Positions 35,681 to 44,525 of a stretch of DNA of 64,000 nt are shown here, in pieces. A program made the position numbers and the translations under genes. Positions within the stretch are counted from its first letter, which is position 1. Each line of letters opens with the position of its first letter. The notes under the pieces are model-generated. The model saw nothing but the letters and a program-made list of their open reading frames with translations. It ran no database searches and was not told the origin of the DNA. Location: the NCBI GenBank assembly GCA_019057795.1, contig JAHLWS010000030.1, positions 39,524 through 103,523 on the forward strand. Direction: 5' to 3'. This stretch comes from Promethearchaeota archaeon. Its GTDB lineage: Archaea; Asgardarchaeota; Lokiarchaeia; Sigyniarchaeales; SOKP01.

Positions 35681-35922
35681 TTATTTGTATGATTTTTTTT
35701 CCTTGATATGGAAAAACCAATGAAAAATTATTTCACATTCTTTAACTAAATCTTTAAGGTTGTTATAATTAGTTACCGAATTCTTAACAAATTTTGCTTT
35801 TTTAAGTAAATATTTTGGAGAATAGTTTGATTTTCCATGTACTTATTCTTCTAAATTATCGAGAATAAAGACTTTATGTTTTTTCTCTTCAATTAGTTTA
35901 TCAATTACATAATTACTAGTAA
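35681..35922 (-). pseudogene. NAD-dependent epimerase fragment with in-frame stop
   Basis: Starting directly after the stop of the GT2 gene, the minus strand reads LITSNYVIDKLIEEKKHKVF and ILDNLEE, a TAA, then VHGKSNYSPKYLLKKAKFVK and NSVTNYNNLKDLVKECEIIFH before a stop at 35681. SNYVIDKLIEE and VFILDNL fit the first two Rossmann strands of an extended SDR (GalE-like), and the later part fits its third and fourth strands. The glycine-rich loop and the catalytic domain are absent. An eroded remnant of about 80 codons. Confidence 0.65.
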
Positions 35923-36873
35923 TTAAATATATTTCTTAATCATAGATATTATTTTGTCACATAATTTAATCCAATGAGAATCTCCAAAATTAATATATTT
36001 TAACCAAATTTTATTAGTATTTTTGACCCAAATTCTAAATTCTTTAACATTTAAAGCGTTATGTTTTTTTAACATTTTTATTGAAATATTTACATTTTTA
36101 ATTAAATATTTTTTTGGTTTCAAATACTTAATAATTCCTTTTGCTTGCATTATAAGCATTCTTATTTCCCATTGTTTATCAAAAACCTTCTTAAGATAAA
36201 TATTTTCAAATTTAGGTTCCATATCTCCCTTTTTATTCGTTATTTGATGATAATGAAATGTATCAAAAATTTGACCGTAATTAAAACCTTCTGCTAATAT
36301 CAATTCTTTGAAAATTATATCTTCATTTCTTTGTAAATAATCATCTTTAATTTTTCCAATTATATTTTCAAATGCCTTAGTTCGGCCCATTTGACTACCT
36401 GAATATGCACGTTCCAATTTTCTGAACTCGGGTCGATCGAATTCTATCAAAGCAGTCATGTGCCTATCACATTCAAACCAATCATATTCATTTTGATACT
36501 TTTTCATAATATCATACCATTTATCAGGAAGATAAACATCAGCATGTAAATATATAAACCATTTTGTTTTTACTTTTGAAATTAATTCGGCAATGCAATA
36601 ACCAAGAGAAGCATATTTTGATTGATCGATTACATCTACGCGAGGAAATTTTTTGACAATTTCAATTGAATCATCTGTACATCCGCCATTTCCAATTAAT
36701 AATCTATTTATTGGTATTTCTCTGTAAAATGAATACAAATTCTTCTTAAAAATAGGATTTGTATTAATTAAAGGTATAATTACATCAATCCCCTCTTCAT
36801 TTGTTAATTCTTTTCTGTCTAGAAATTCCTCATTTATATAGTATTTCTCAAAGATGGATACCTTTTTTTTCAT
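35923..36873 (-). CDS. GT2 family glycosyltransferase
   Basis: 316 residues. IDVIIPLINTNP at about 29-40, LLIGNGGCTDDSIEIVKKF and FIYLHADVYLPDKW with HAD in the place of the usual DxD metal site. Further motifs are MGRTKAFENIIGKI and DDYLQRNEDIIFKELILAEG, then a region (TFHYHQI) that often ends the catalytic domain. The variant HAD triad is known among GT2 proteins but leaves activity open. The C-terminal 80 residues are basic with no membrane span. Confidence 0.75.
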   Translation of the reverse strand: MKKKVSIFEKYYINEEFLDRKELTNEEGIDVIIPLINTNPIFKKNLYSFYREIPINRLLIGNGGCTDDSIEIVKKFPRVDVIDQSKYASLGYCIAELISKVKTKWFIYLHADVYLPDKWYDIMKKYQNEYDWFECDRHMTALIEFDRPEFRKLERAYSGSQMGRTKAFENIIGKIKDDYLQRNEDIIFKELILAEGFNYGQIFDTFHYHQITNKKGDMEPKFENIYLKKVFDKQWEIRMLIMQAKGIIKYLKPKKYLIKNVNISIKMLKKHNALNVKEFRIWVKNTNKIWLKYINFGDSHWIKLCDKIISMIKKYI

Positions 36874-37044
36874 TGCCTTATCCTATTTCATAATGATAAA
36901 TTATAATAACTTAAATCTAAATTAAATTTTATTACTGGCCTTTTTATGTGTTCTTTTATTTATGAAATTAAAAAATTGACATTCTACAGAAATAGGATTT
37001 TTCTTTTGATAAAATCTTTAATTAATTAGATATATATTCCAAAT

Positions 37045-37785
37045 ATGAAATTTGTAATTACAATTACAGTTCGAATGAAATCAACTCGTTTACCAAAAAA
37101 AGTTCTTTTACCTTTAAAAGGCAAAAGATATTTAGATCATATGATTGAGCGTTTGAAACTAGCAAAAAGAACATCAGAGATAGTTTTATGTACATCTCCA
37201 TTAGAAGAAGATGATGTTTTAATTGATGTTGCCAAAGAAAATGGAATCAAATATTATAGAGGTCATATTGATGATGTAATGTTGCGGATATACAATGCTG
37301 CAAAGAAATTTGGTGCTGATGTAATAGTGAGTACAACTGGAGATAATGCATTTACAGATCCAATTATCATGGATGAAATGATCGAATTTTTCGAAAAAAA
37401 TAATGCAGATTACAGTTTTTGTAAAGATTTACCAATAGGGATTCAATCTTATATTGTTAAATTATCAACTATGAAAGATGCCATAGAAAGAAAAGATACA
37501 AATAATACAGAAATTTGGGGCGAATATTTAAATCGTCCAGCATTATACAGAGTTTTTCAATATGAAGTAAAAGATCACCTTTATAACCATCCTGAATGGA
37601 GATTAACTCTAGATTACCCAGAAGATTTTGAACTGTTTAAAAAAATATTTGATGAATTATATAAAGAAGGAGAAATTTTTTCGTTCAAAGAGATTATGCT
37701 ACTACTTAAAAATAAGCCTGAAATTATAAAAATTAATCAAGAAAAAGAACAAAGCAAACCTCCTCCTTTAATATTAAAGAAATAA
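37045..37785 (+). CDS. SpsF-type cytidylyltransferase
   Basis: 246 residues. [69 protein letters not shown] and [18 protein letters not shown] define the family. The RITSDCP motif of the other two copies is replaced by [11 protein letters not shown], and the C-terminal part is longer, so it is a distinct subgroup. A fragment of a close paralogue lies at 34681-34860. It precedes an aminotransferase and a CBS-epimerase fusion on the same strand and probably activates a sugar made by them. Confidence 0.85.
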   Translation: MKFVITITVRMKSTRLPKKVLLPLKGKRYLDHMIERLKLAKRTSEIVLCTSPLEEDDVLIDVAKENGIKYYRGHIDDVMLRIYNAAKKFGADVIVSTTGDNAFTDPIIMDEMIEFFEKNNADYSFCKDLPIGIQSYIVKLSTMKDAIERKDTNNTEIWGEYLNRPALYRVFQYEVKDHLYNHPEWRLTLDYPEDFELFKKIFDELYKEGEIFSFKEIMLLLKNKPEIIKINQEKEQSKPPPLILKK

Positions 37786-37978
37786 TTTATTATCTATAAT
37801 ATCGGGAATTAACGATGAATATTAAATATTTTAAATGTTAATTTCAAAAAAATCTATAAGATTTCATTTCAAAAATTTAATTTGTATTCATCAATTAATT
37901 AGTTTAACAAAACAATTTCTTTATGAAATAGTGACTTAATAGTCATTAAAAAATTTAGATTAATTTTTTTATATAATT

Positions 37979-39148
37979 ATGATTGACGAAAAACCAGCAA
38001 TTCTAGGAGGTAAACCAATATTTTCTTCTTTAGTACCAATAATGCAACCTACTTTACCCTCTATAGAAGATATTCAAGATGATATTAAGGAAATTTTACT
38101 CACAAAGATGATAACTAATCATAAATACGTCCAAAATCTTGAAGAAAAATTAAAAGAATACTTAGATGTAAATAATGTTATAGCAATATCAAATTGTACA
38201 ACCGGTTTAATGCTTTTGGGAAAAACACTTGATTTAACGGGCGAAGTACTTACTCCAAGTTTTAGTTTTTCTGCAACCTCATTAGCATTAATTTGGTTAG
38301 GTTTAAAACCAATTTTTATTGATTGCGACCCTAATAAGTTCACTATAGATGTTGAAAAAGTCCCAGAAAAAATATCCTCAAATACATCCGCTATTTTAGC
38401 AACTCATATATTTGGAAATCCATGCAATATAAAAAAATTGGGGGAAATTGCTGAAGAATACAAATTAAAATTGATCTTTGATTCTGCCCATGGAGTAGGT
38501 TCTATTTATCATAACAAAAAAATAGGTAACTTTGGAAATGGAGAATCTTTCAGCATGAGTCCTACAAAAGTATTAACTGCTGGAGAGGGTGGATTTATAA
38601 CTACAGATGATAATAAACTTGCTGAAAAAATTAAAATAGGGAGAAATTATGCTAATCCAGGCGACTACAACACTGCTTTTATTGGTTTAAGTGGTAGAAT
38701 GGCTGAATTTAATGCGATATTGGGATTAAAAAGTTTAAAAATGTTAGAAGAAAATGTGAAAAAAAGACAAAAACTTGTCTCATATTATAAAGATAAGTTA
38801 AAAAAATTTCCAGGCATAAAATTTCAAGAAATTGAAAACAATTCAAGAAGTTCATATAAAGATTTTGCAATTGTTGTTGATTCTGAAAAGTTTGGAATGA
38901 CACGAGACAAATTATTTGAAGCCTTGACTTTGGAAAACATAATGACGAAAAAATATTTTTCTCCTGCTATACATCAACAATATGCATTTAAACCTTTTGT
39001 ACAAAATCAAGATTTAGATTTAGAAGCTACAAATGAATTAGCTAAAAATATATTATGTCTGCCAATATATTCTCATATGGATTTTTCTCTAATAGAGAAA
39101 ATATGCGAAGCTATAGAGAGAATTTTTATAAATCGTTCTAAAATCTAA
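37979..39148 (+). CDS. DegT/DnrJ/EryC1/StrS family aminotransferase
   Basis: 389 residues. PLP enzyme with SNCTTGLMLLGKTL at 71-84, TPSFSFSATSLALIWLGLKPIF, D168 in IFDSAHGVG, and the lysine K197 in SMSPTKVLTAGEGGFITTDD. SPTK in place of SFHPVK separates it from the PseC-like enzyme at 18706. It probably transaminates a keto sugar nucleotide in the branch containing the SpsF, CBS-epimerase and acyltransferase genes. The next gene follows after 32 bases. Confidence 0.85.
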   Translation: MIDEKPAILGGKPIFSSLVPIMQPTLPSIEDIQDDIKEILLTKMITNHKYVQNLEEKLKEYLDVNNVIAISNCTTGLMLLGKTLDLTGEVLTPSFSFSATSLALIWLGLKPIFIDCDPNKFTIDVEKVPEKISSNTSAILATHIFGNPCNIKKLGEIAEEYKLKLIFDSAHGVGSIYHNKKIGNFGNGESFSMSPTKVLTAGEGGFITTDDNKLAEKIKIGRNYANPGDYNTAFIGLSGRMAEFNAILGLKSLKMLEENVKKRQKLVSYYKDKLKKFPGIKFQEIENNSRSSYKDFAIVVDSEKFGMTRDKLFEALTLENIMTKKYFSPAIHQQYAFKPFVQNQDLDLEATNELAKNILCLPIYSHMDFSLIEKICEAIERIFINRSKI

Positions 39149-39180
39149 TAAATTTATTAAATATTATGTAGTGATAGGAA

Positions 39181-40581
39181 TTGAGAACTAAAGTCGAAAA
39201 GCTCTTCGCTTATCAAGAAGATAGAATAATAGATACTATTGATATTATAAATCAAAATTTATTAAAAACAGTATTTATAATTAATGAGAATAAAATTCTG
39301 ATAGGAATCGTTTCAGATGGCGATATAAGGAGAGCTATTTTAAAAAATATTCCTTTAACCGAACCGATAAAAAAAATAATGAACAAAAATCCCTTGGTAG
39401 CAAAAATAGGAATTCCAGAAGATGAAGTTTTGAATATTCTATTAAAAAAAAATATTCAAATTATTCCAATATTAGATAATAAAAGAAGAGTTGTAGAATA
39501 TTACCACATCACTGATTTTATTAAAGAAAAATATCTTAAAAAAAGTGTAAGAGAAGTTGTAGATTTAAAGGAAACAAAAAAAATTTTGGTTACTGGAGGT
39601 GCAGGATATATTGGATCTCAATTAATTCGAATTTTACTTGAAAGTGGCTATTCAGTGAGAGTTTTGGATAAACTTACTTTTGGAAAAGAATCTGTTGAAG
39701 AGCTTTTACAAAATCCTAATTTTGAATTAATTGAGGGAGATTATACTAAAATCGAAGATTTAATACCTTGCTTAAGAAATGTTTATTCTATCATTCATTT
39801 AGCAGCTATAGTCGGAGATCCTGCTAGTAAAGTAGATCCAGAATTAACAGAAGAAATTAACTTTTATGGAGTAAAGATTTTAGCAGAATTCTGTAAATAT
39901 TATGAAATTGATCGATTAATATTCATTTCAACTTGTAGTGTTTATGGTGCTTCAAATAATGAGCTTTTAACAGAACATTCTCCACTTAATCCCATTTCAT
40001 TGTATGCTAAAACAAAATTAAAAGCAGAAAAAGCTTTAATTGAGCTTAGCTGTGAAGAACTTGATGTTTGTATTTTAAGATTAGGAACCGTATTTGGTTG
40101 GTCGTATAGAATGAGGTTTGATTTAGTAGTAAATCTCCTTACAGCCCTTTCAATCAAAAATAAAAAAATCTCAATATTTTCAAGTAAACAATGGAGACCA
40201 TTTATCCATGTAAAAGACGTAGGATATGCAATTTTAAATGTTTTAAATCAACCACCAGAAAATATATCAGGACAAATTTTTAATATCGGGAAAGATGAAA
40301 ATAACTTTCAGATTGAGGAGATTGGAAAAATAATGAAGAACATATTTTCAGATATTAAAGTAATTCAAGTTGAAGATAAAGAAGATAATAGATCTTATAG
40401 AGTATCTTTTAAAAAAGTTAATAAAAAATTAGGATTTGTCCCAAAATATAGTTTAGAGGATGGTATTAGAGAAATTGCTGATATTTTAAAAAAAGAGAAT
40501 ATTAATTTTAAAGACATGAAATATAGTAATTATAAACAATTTCAACATGGAATTTTTGAATCAATTGCTTTTTTTGAGTAG
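39181..40581 (+). CDS. CBS-domain pair fused to an NAD-dependent epimerase/dehydratase
   Basis: 466 residues, TTG start. Residues 16-118 form a CBS pair (VFIINENKILIGIVSDGDIR, PIKKIMNKNPLVAKIGIPED, IIPILDNKRRVVEYYHITDF), which usually binds adenine nucleotides and regulates the enzyme it is attached to. From about 134 an extended SDR begins: GGAGYIG at 139-145, IHLAAIVGDPASK, STCSVYG, YAKTK with Y275/K279, then RLGTVFG and FIHVKDVGYAI. In known glycan pathways similar CBS pairs are fused to sugar nucleotidyltransferases (for example PtmE), not to epimerases. The 5'-end frame is continuous, with no sign of an assembly join. Confidence 0.88.
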   Translation: MRTKVEKLFAYQEDRIIDTIDIINQNLLKTVFIINENKILIGIVSDGDIRRAILKNIPLTEPIKKIMNKNPLVAKIGIPEDEVLNILLKKNIQIIPILDNKRRVVEYYHITDFIKEKYLKKSVREVVDLKETKKILVTGGAGYIGSQLIRILLESGYSVRVLDKLTFGKESVEELLQNPNFELIEGDYTKIEDLIPCLRNVYSIIHLAAIVGDPASKVDPELTEEINFYGVKILAEFCKYYEIDRLIFISTCSVYGASNNELLTEHSPLNPISLYAKTKLKAEKALIELSCEELDVCILRLGTVFGWSYRMRFDLVVNLLTALSIKNKKISIFSSKQWRPFIHVKDVGYAILNVLNQPPENISGQIFNIGKDENNFQIEEIGKIMKNIFSDIKVIQVEDKEDNRSYRVSFKKVNKKLGFVPKYSLEDGIREIADILKKENINFKDMKYSNYKQFQHGIFESIAFFE

Positions 40582-40600
40582 ATTTAATAAGGTTTTTTAG

Positions 40601-41119
40601 GTGTTTTTTATGTTTAATTTTAAAAGAGCGGGCAAAAATTTAAAAATCTTTGAATATGTAAAAATTGTAAAACCAGAAGTTATTGAAATAGGAGACTATT
40701 CCGAAATTGATGATTTTTCTTTCATTTATGGAGGTAAAGGTATAATAATTGGAAGATATGTCCATATTGCTCGTTTTGTTAGCATCATCGGAGGAGGGGA
40801 GCTTTATCTTGGAGATTATACAGTTTTAGCCGATGGGGTAAGAATTTTAACTGGGACAGATTCTTATCATGGAGGTGCTAGAATGTCAACATGTTTACCA
40901 ATTGAGCAGCGAAATGCTAAAATTTCATTTGTAAGAATCGAAAAGGACGCTTTTATAGGCACAAATTCTATTGTACATCCAGGAGTAATCATAGGAGAGG
41001 GTGCAATTATTGGAAGTAACAGTTTAGTTTTAAAAGATGTAAAACCTTGGACAATAAATGTCGGTAGTCCTTGTAAGGTTATAAAAAAACGTCCTAAAAT
41101 TAAATTTGAGGATATTTAA
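40601..41119 (+). CDS. Left-handed beta-helix (hexapeptide) acyltransferase
   Basis: 172 residues. Hexapeptide repeats: VIEIGDYSEIDDFSFIYGG, IIIGRYVHIARFVSI, GELYLGDYTVLADGVRI, then the catalytic loop with H (TDSYHGG), and IEKDAFIGTNSIVHPGVIIG, EGAIIGSNSLVLKDV. C-terminal GSPCKVIKKRPK is typical of the maa/CysE-type O-acetyltransferases. Probably acetylates a glycan sugar. GTG at 40601 gives MFFMFNFK; the ATG at 40610 (MFNFKRAG) is equally likely. It overlaps the end of the convergent neuC gene by four bases. Confidence 0.85.
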   Translation: MFFMFNFKRAGKNLKIFEYVKIVKPEVIEIGDYSEIDDFSFIYGGKGIIIGRYVHIARFVSIIGGGELYLGDYTVLADGVRILTGTDSYHGGARMSTCLPIEQRNAKISFVRIEKDAFIGTNSIVHPGVIIGEGAIIGSNSLVLKDVKPWTINVGSPCKVIKKRPKIKFEDI

Positions 41120-42279
41120 ACGTTATATGTTAATTTTTTTATTAATAGTTTTTTATTTTTTTCCAAATCTTCTAAAATTTTAACAATGCGCATAGATGCT
41201 TTTCCATCTCCATAAGGATTTTTCACATTTTGGCATATTTTCTTAAATTCTACTGAAATAGCTCTATTTATAGCATTTTTAACATCTGTATAATTTGGTG
41301 GTACATTAATTACATTTTCAGCGCTTTCTCTACCTTTATTTCTATCTCCAATATTTACTACAGGTAAATTAAAGACAGAGGATTCAATTAGTCCACTTGA
41401 TGTATTACCAACTAAAACATCTATAAATTTTAATAAGCTTAAGTATACAATTCTTTCTAAATTCCTATATATCCTAAAATTTTTAAAAGACTTATTAACT
41501 TCGATTTCTTTAATAATTAATTCATTTCCACGATCATTATTAGGATATATAATTATTGCCTGAAAGTTTAAATCTTTTAAGACTTGTAGAATTGTTCTCA
41601 TTTGATCTCCTGCCTTATCATATTCATTAATATAAGGATGTTGTACACAAAGTACAATTTTTTTTTCAATATCAAAATTAAATTTTTTACAAATTTCACG
41701 TTTGCTTAATAATTTTTCTTCATAGATCATATCTATACCTGGAGATCCAACCATATGTATCCGCCATTCCTCTTCACCCATTAATTTAATTCTTTGAGCA
41801 CTTTTGGGAGTTGTTGGAAAATGTATATGAGCAAATTTAGTAATTGAATGTCTAATTTGTTCATCTATTTGACCTTGAGATACGTTATCTCCCCCATGTA
41901 TATGAGCAATTACTTTTGATAATGTAGAAGCGGCAATTACTGCAGCTAAGGCTTCAAATCGATCCCCCAGAACTAGTATAATATCAGGATTTAATTCATA
42001 AAAACATTTTGTAAAATTAATTATAGCTTTACCTACTGCTTTTCCTAAACTCAATTCACTTTTTTCTGTTGGATCATACATATGCACGATTTTGGCGATC
42101 GTAAAATTATCCTTTTTTATGAATTCAATAGTATTCCCATATTCTTCTAATAAATGTATTCCTGTAACTATTAATGATATTTTTAATTTTGTTGATTTAC
42201 TTATCTTTTCTATTACAGGCTTAAGATAACCATAATCAGAACGGGCACCAGTGATAATACAAATATGGTTTTTTTTCAT
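41116..42279 (-). CDS. neuC: UDP-N-acetylglucosamine 2-epimerase, hydrolysing type
   Basis: 387 residues. Hydrolysing epimerase that turns a UDP-N-acetylhexosamine into the free 2-epimer (ManNAc for sialic acid, or its 6-deoxy 2,4-diacetamido analogue for legionaminic acid). Motifs: IITGARSDYGYLKPVIEKI, VTGIHLLEEYGNT, LVLGDRFEALAAVIAA, AHIHGGDNVSQGQIDEQIRH, GSPGIDMIY, VGNTSSGLIE and GRESAENVI, with NPYGDGKAS before the C-terminal helix. The start abuts the neuB stop, so NeuC and NeuB are co-translated. Confidence 0.92.
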   Translation of the reverse strand: MKKNHICIITGARSDYGYLKPVIEKISKSTKLKISLIVTGIHLLEEYGNTIEFIKKDNFTIAKIVHMYDPTEKSELSLGKAVGKAIINFTKCFYELNPDIILVLGDRFEALAAVIAASTLSKVIAHIHGGDNVSQGQIDEQIRHSITKFAHIHFPTTPKSAQRIKLMGEEEWRIHMVGSPGIDMIYEEKLLSKREICKKFNFDIEKKIVLCVQHPYINEYDKAGDQMRTILQVLKDLNFQAIIIYPNNDRGNELIIKEIEVNKSFKNFRIYRNLERIVYLSLLKFIDVLVGNTSSGLIESSVFNLPVVNIGDRNKGRESAENVINVPPNYTDVKNAINRAISVEFKKICQNVKNPYGDGKASMRIVKILEDLEKNKKLLIKKLTYNV

Positions 42280-43332
42280 TTATTCAATATCCTCCCATTT
42301 AATAATAGAATCGATAGGAATATTTTTTTTAACTTTTTTTCCAATTAATTCTTCAAAATATTTAGGAGAAATCCCCGAACCAGGTCTTTTTATGGAAATA
42401 TTTTTAGAAGTTAGGATATCTCCCTTTTTTAAATCTTTTATTGATACTATACTTTTTCTCGCTTTTTTAGCAATTTCTAGTTCAATTTTAGAGGGAAATT
42501 TTCTAAAATTTCCCAAAGCTTTTTCTAAATTTCGAATTCCATTTACCCATTCCTTAAGTTCGTCAGGATCCAAGGAAGCACTATGATCTGGACCTTCCAT
42601 ATTTTTGTCTAGTGTAAAATGCTTTTCGATGACTTTTACTCCTTTAGCAGCAGCTCCTATTGAAGCTTCAATGCCTAGAGAATGATCTGAAAAACCAATT
42701 AAAAATTTTGGAAACTCTTTTTTAAAAGTTTCAATTACATTTAAGTTAATTTCTTCATATTGAGCAGGATAATTAGTTGTACACTGAAAAATTAAAATTT
42801 CTTCAACTCGATTATTAATAATAAAATTCACCGATTCCTTCACCTCCTCTAAAGATGCCATCCCTGTTGATATTAAGATTGGTTTCTGTTTTGAACAAAT
42901 CAATTTTAATAATGGGAAATTATTCATATCACCAGATCCTATTTTATAAGCAGGAACATGTAAGAATTCTAATAATTCTACAGATTTATCGTCAAACGGA
43001 GTTGATAAAAAAATTAATCCCTTTTGTGCGCAATATGCTTTAATTTCCATAAAATTTTCTTTTGATAATTCATATCTCTTAAGCATATCATAAAAGTTTT
43101 CATTATTTTCAGTTTTAACTTTTTGATAATCTACTTTAGAAGTGGTTTTTAATATTAAACTATCAGTATTATAAGTTTGAAATTTTATGGCATCAACCTT
43201 AGCATTAGCAGCGATATCTATTAGTTTTTTAGCTAAATTAATATCTCCGTTATGATTCACACCTGCTTCTGCTATTAAAAATATAGGTGATTTAGAACTA
43301 ATTTCTTTATCATCAATTAATATCTTTTTCAT
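42280..43332 (-). CDS. neuB: N-acetylneuraminate-type synthase
   Basis: 350 residues. PEP-dependent synthase: IAEAGVNHNGDINLAKKLID with E22, N26 and H27, DAIKFQTYN with K50, FLSTPFDDKSV, PAYKIGSGDMNN, STGMASLEEV, IGFSDHSLG, VIEKHFTLDKNMEGPDH, then a C-terminal SAF domain (RKSIVSIKDLKKGD, KRPGSGISP). YKIGSGD is the NeuB/LegI form rather than the PseI ASFE form of the 22695 paralogue. Directly upstream of neuC with no gap, so the pair supplies a sialic- or legionaminic-type acid. A matching CMP-transferase of the NeuA type was not seen; an SpsF may serve. Confidence 0.92.
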   Translation of the reverse strand: MKKILIDDKEISSKSPIFLIAEAGVNHNGDINLAKKLIDIAANAKVDAIKFQTYNTDSLILKTTSKVDYQKVKTENNENFYDMLKRYELSKENFMEIKAYCAQKGLIFLSTPFDDKSVELLEFLHVPAYKIGSGDMNNFPLLKLICSKQKPILISTGMASLEEVKESVNFIINNRVEEILIFQCTTNYPAQYEEINLNVIETFKKEFPKFLIGFSDHSLGIEASIGAAAKGVKVIEKHFTLDKNMEGPDHSASLDPDELKEWVNGIRNLEKALGNFRKFPSKIELEIAKKARKSIVSIKDLKKGDILTSKNISIKRPGSGISPKYFEELIGKKVKKNIPIDSIIKWEDIE

Positions 43333-43452
43333 AATTAATCTTTTTTCGATTCCTTAAGAATACAAAATTGATTTTTTATTTAATAAATTGGTAATATAAA
43401 TAAATATTGGTCTTCATTTATTATTATTGAGTAGTAAGACGAGTTGTAAGAA

Positions 43453-44487
43453 ATGATAAAAACTATTAAAATTAAAGAGAAGATCATTGGAGAGGGATAT
43501 CCTACATTTTTAATTGCCGAAATGGCATGTGCACACCAAGGAGATGTTAAACAAGCTTGTGAATTAGTTGATGTTGCGATTAGAGCAAAAGCAGATGCTG
43601 TTCAAATTCAAGTGTATAAAAAAGAAATATATATGAGTCCTGTTTATGAAAGTTATGATTTAATTACTCGTTTAGAATTATCTCAAAGTGAGTGGTTACT
43701 AGTTATTAATAAAATTAAAAAGAATAATATCTTATTCTTTGCTGCGGGTTATGATGTTGATAGCGTCAAATTTTTGATTGAAAATGGTGTTGACGCATTT
43801 AAAATCCATTCTGCTGATATATCTAATCCTGAAGTTTTAAAAGAAGTTGTTAAGTCAAGGAAACCTATATTTTTAAGTTGTGGTGCCTCAAAAGTAGAAG
43901 AAATTAAGAAAGCAATTGATTCTTTGAGAAAAAATGGAGCAGAAGATGTTATATTAATGCATGGATATCAAGGATTTCCAACAAAAGTAGAAGATAATCA
44001 TTTAAATTATATAAAAACCTTAAGACGGTTGTTTGGTTTAAATGTAGGCTACTATGATCATGTAGATGGAGGGTCTATTTTAGCTAAAATAATTCCCATC
44101 ATGGCTATAGGATATGGAGCTCAGGTTATTGAGAAACATTTTATTTTATCTCGGGAAGAAAAAGGAATTGATTACGAGTCATCATTAAATACAGATGATT
44201 TTATTGAATTTGTTGACTGTGTTAGAAATGCTGAAAAGGCAATTGGACAAAAAAATATAAGAGATTTTACAGATAGTGAAATTAATTATCGGGCATATTG
44301 TAAAAAAAGTATTGTATTGAAAAATAATATTCCTAAAGGTACGAAAATCAGTAGAGAAGATGTCATGTTTGTAAGAAGCGATCCAGGAATTCCACCAGAT
44401 AAATTCAAGGATATATTAGGAAATATTGCTAAAAAGGACTTAAAAAAAAATAATAATTTAAAATACGATGATTTTTTAAATTATTAA
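43453..44487 (+). CDS. Divergent NeuB-family protein with altered active-site residues
   Basis: 344 residues. Same architecture as NeuB: TIM barrel plus C-terminal SAF domain (KKSIVLKNNIPKGTKI, VRSDPGIPP). But IAEAGxNHNG is changed to IAEMACAHQG (Asn before the catalytic-region His replaced by Ala27), the KFQT lysine is replaced by Gln (QIQVYKK, Q51), and YSDHT is YYDHV. FKIHSAD, EKHFILSR and the SAF arginine are kept. It may use a different acceptor, or have lost the synthase activity. Divergently transcribed from canonical neuB with a 120-base gap. Confidence 0.8.
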   Translation: MIKTIKIKEKIIGEGYPTFLIAEMACAHQGDVKQACELVDVAIRAKADAVQIQVYKKEIYMSPVYESYDLITRLELSQSEWLLVINKIKKNNILFFAAGYDVDSVKFLIENGVDAFKIHSADISNPEVLKEVVKSRKPIFLSCGASKVEEIKKAIDSLRKNGAEDVILMHGYQGFPTKVEDNHLNYIKTLRRLFGLNVGYYDHVDGGSILAKIIPIMAIGYGAQVIEKHFILSREEKGIDYESSLNTDDFIEFVDCVRNAEKAIGQKNIRDFTDSEINYRAYCKKSIVLKNNIPKGTKISREDVMFVRSDPGIPPDKFKDILGNIAKKDLKKNNNLKYDDFLNY

Positions 44488-44525
44488 ATTAGTTTACTAA
44501 AAACAAAAGCACACTTTGAGTTCCT

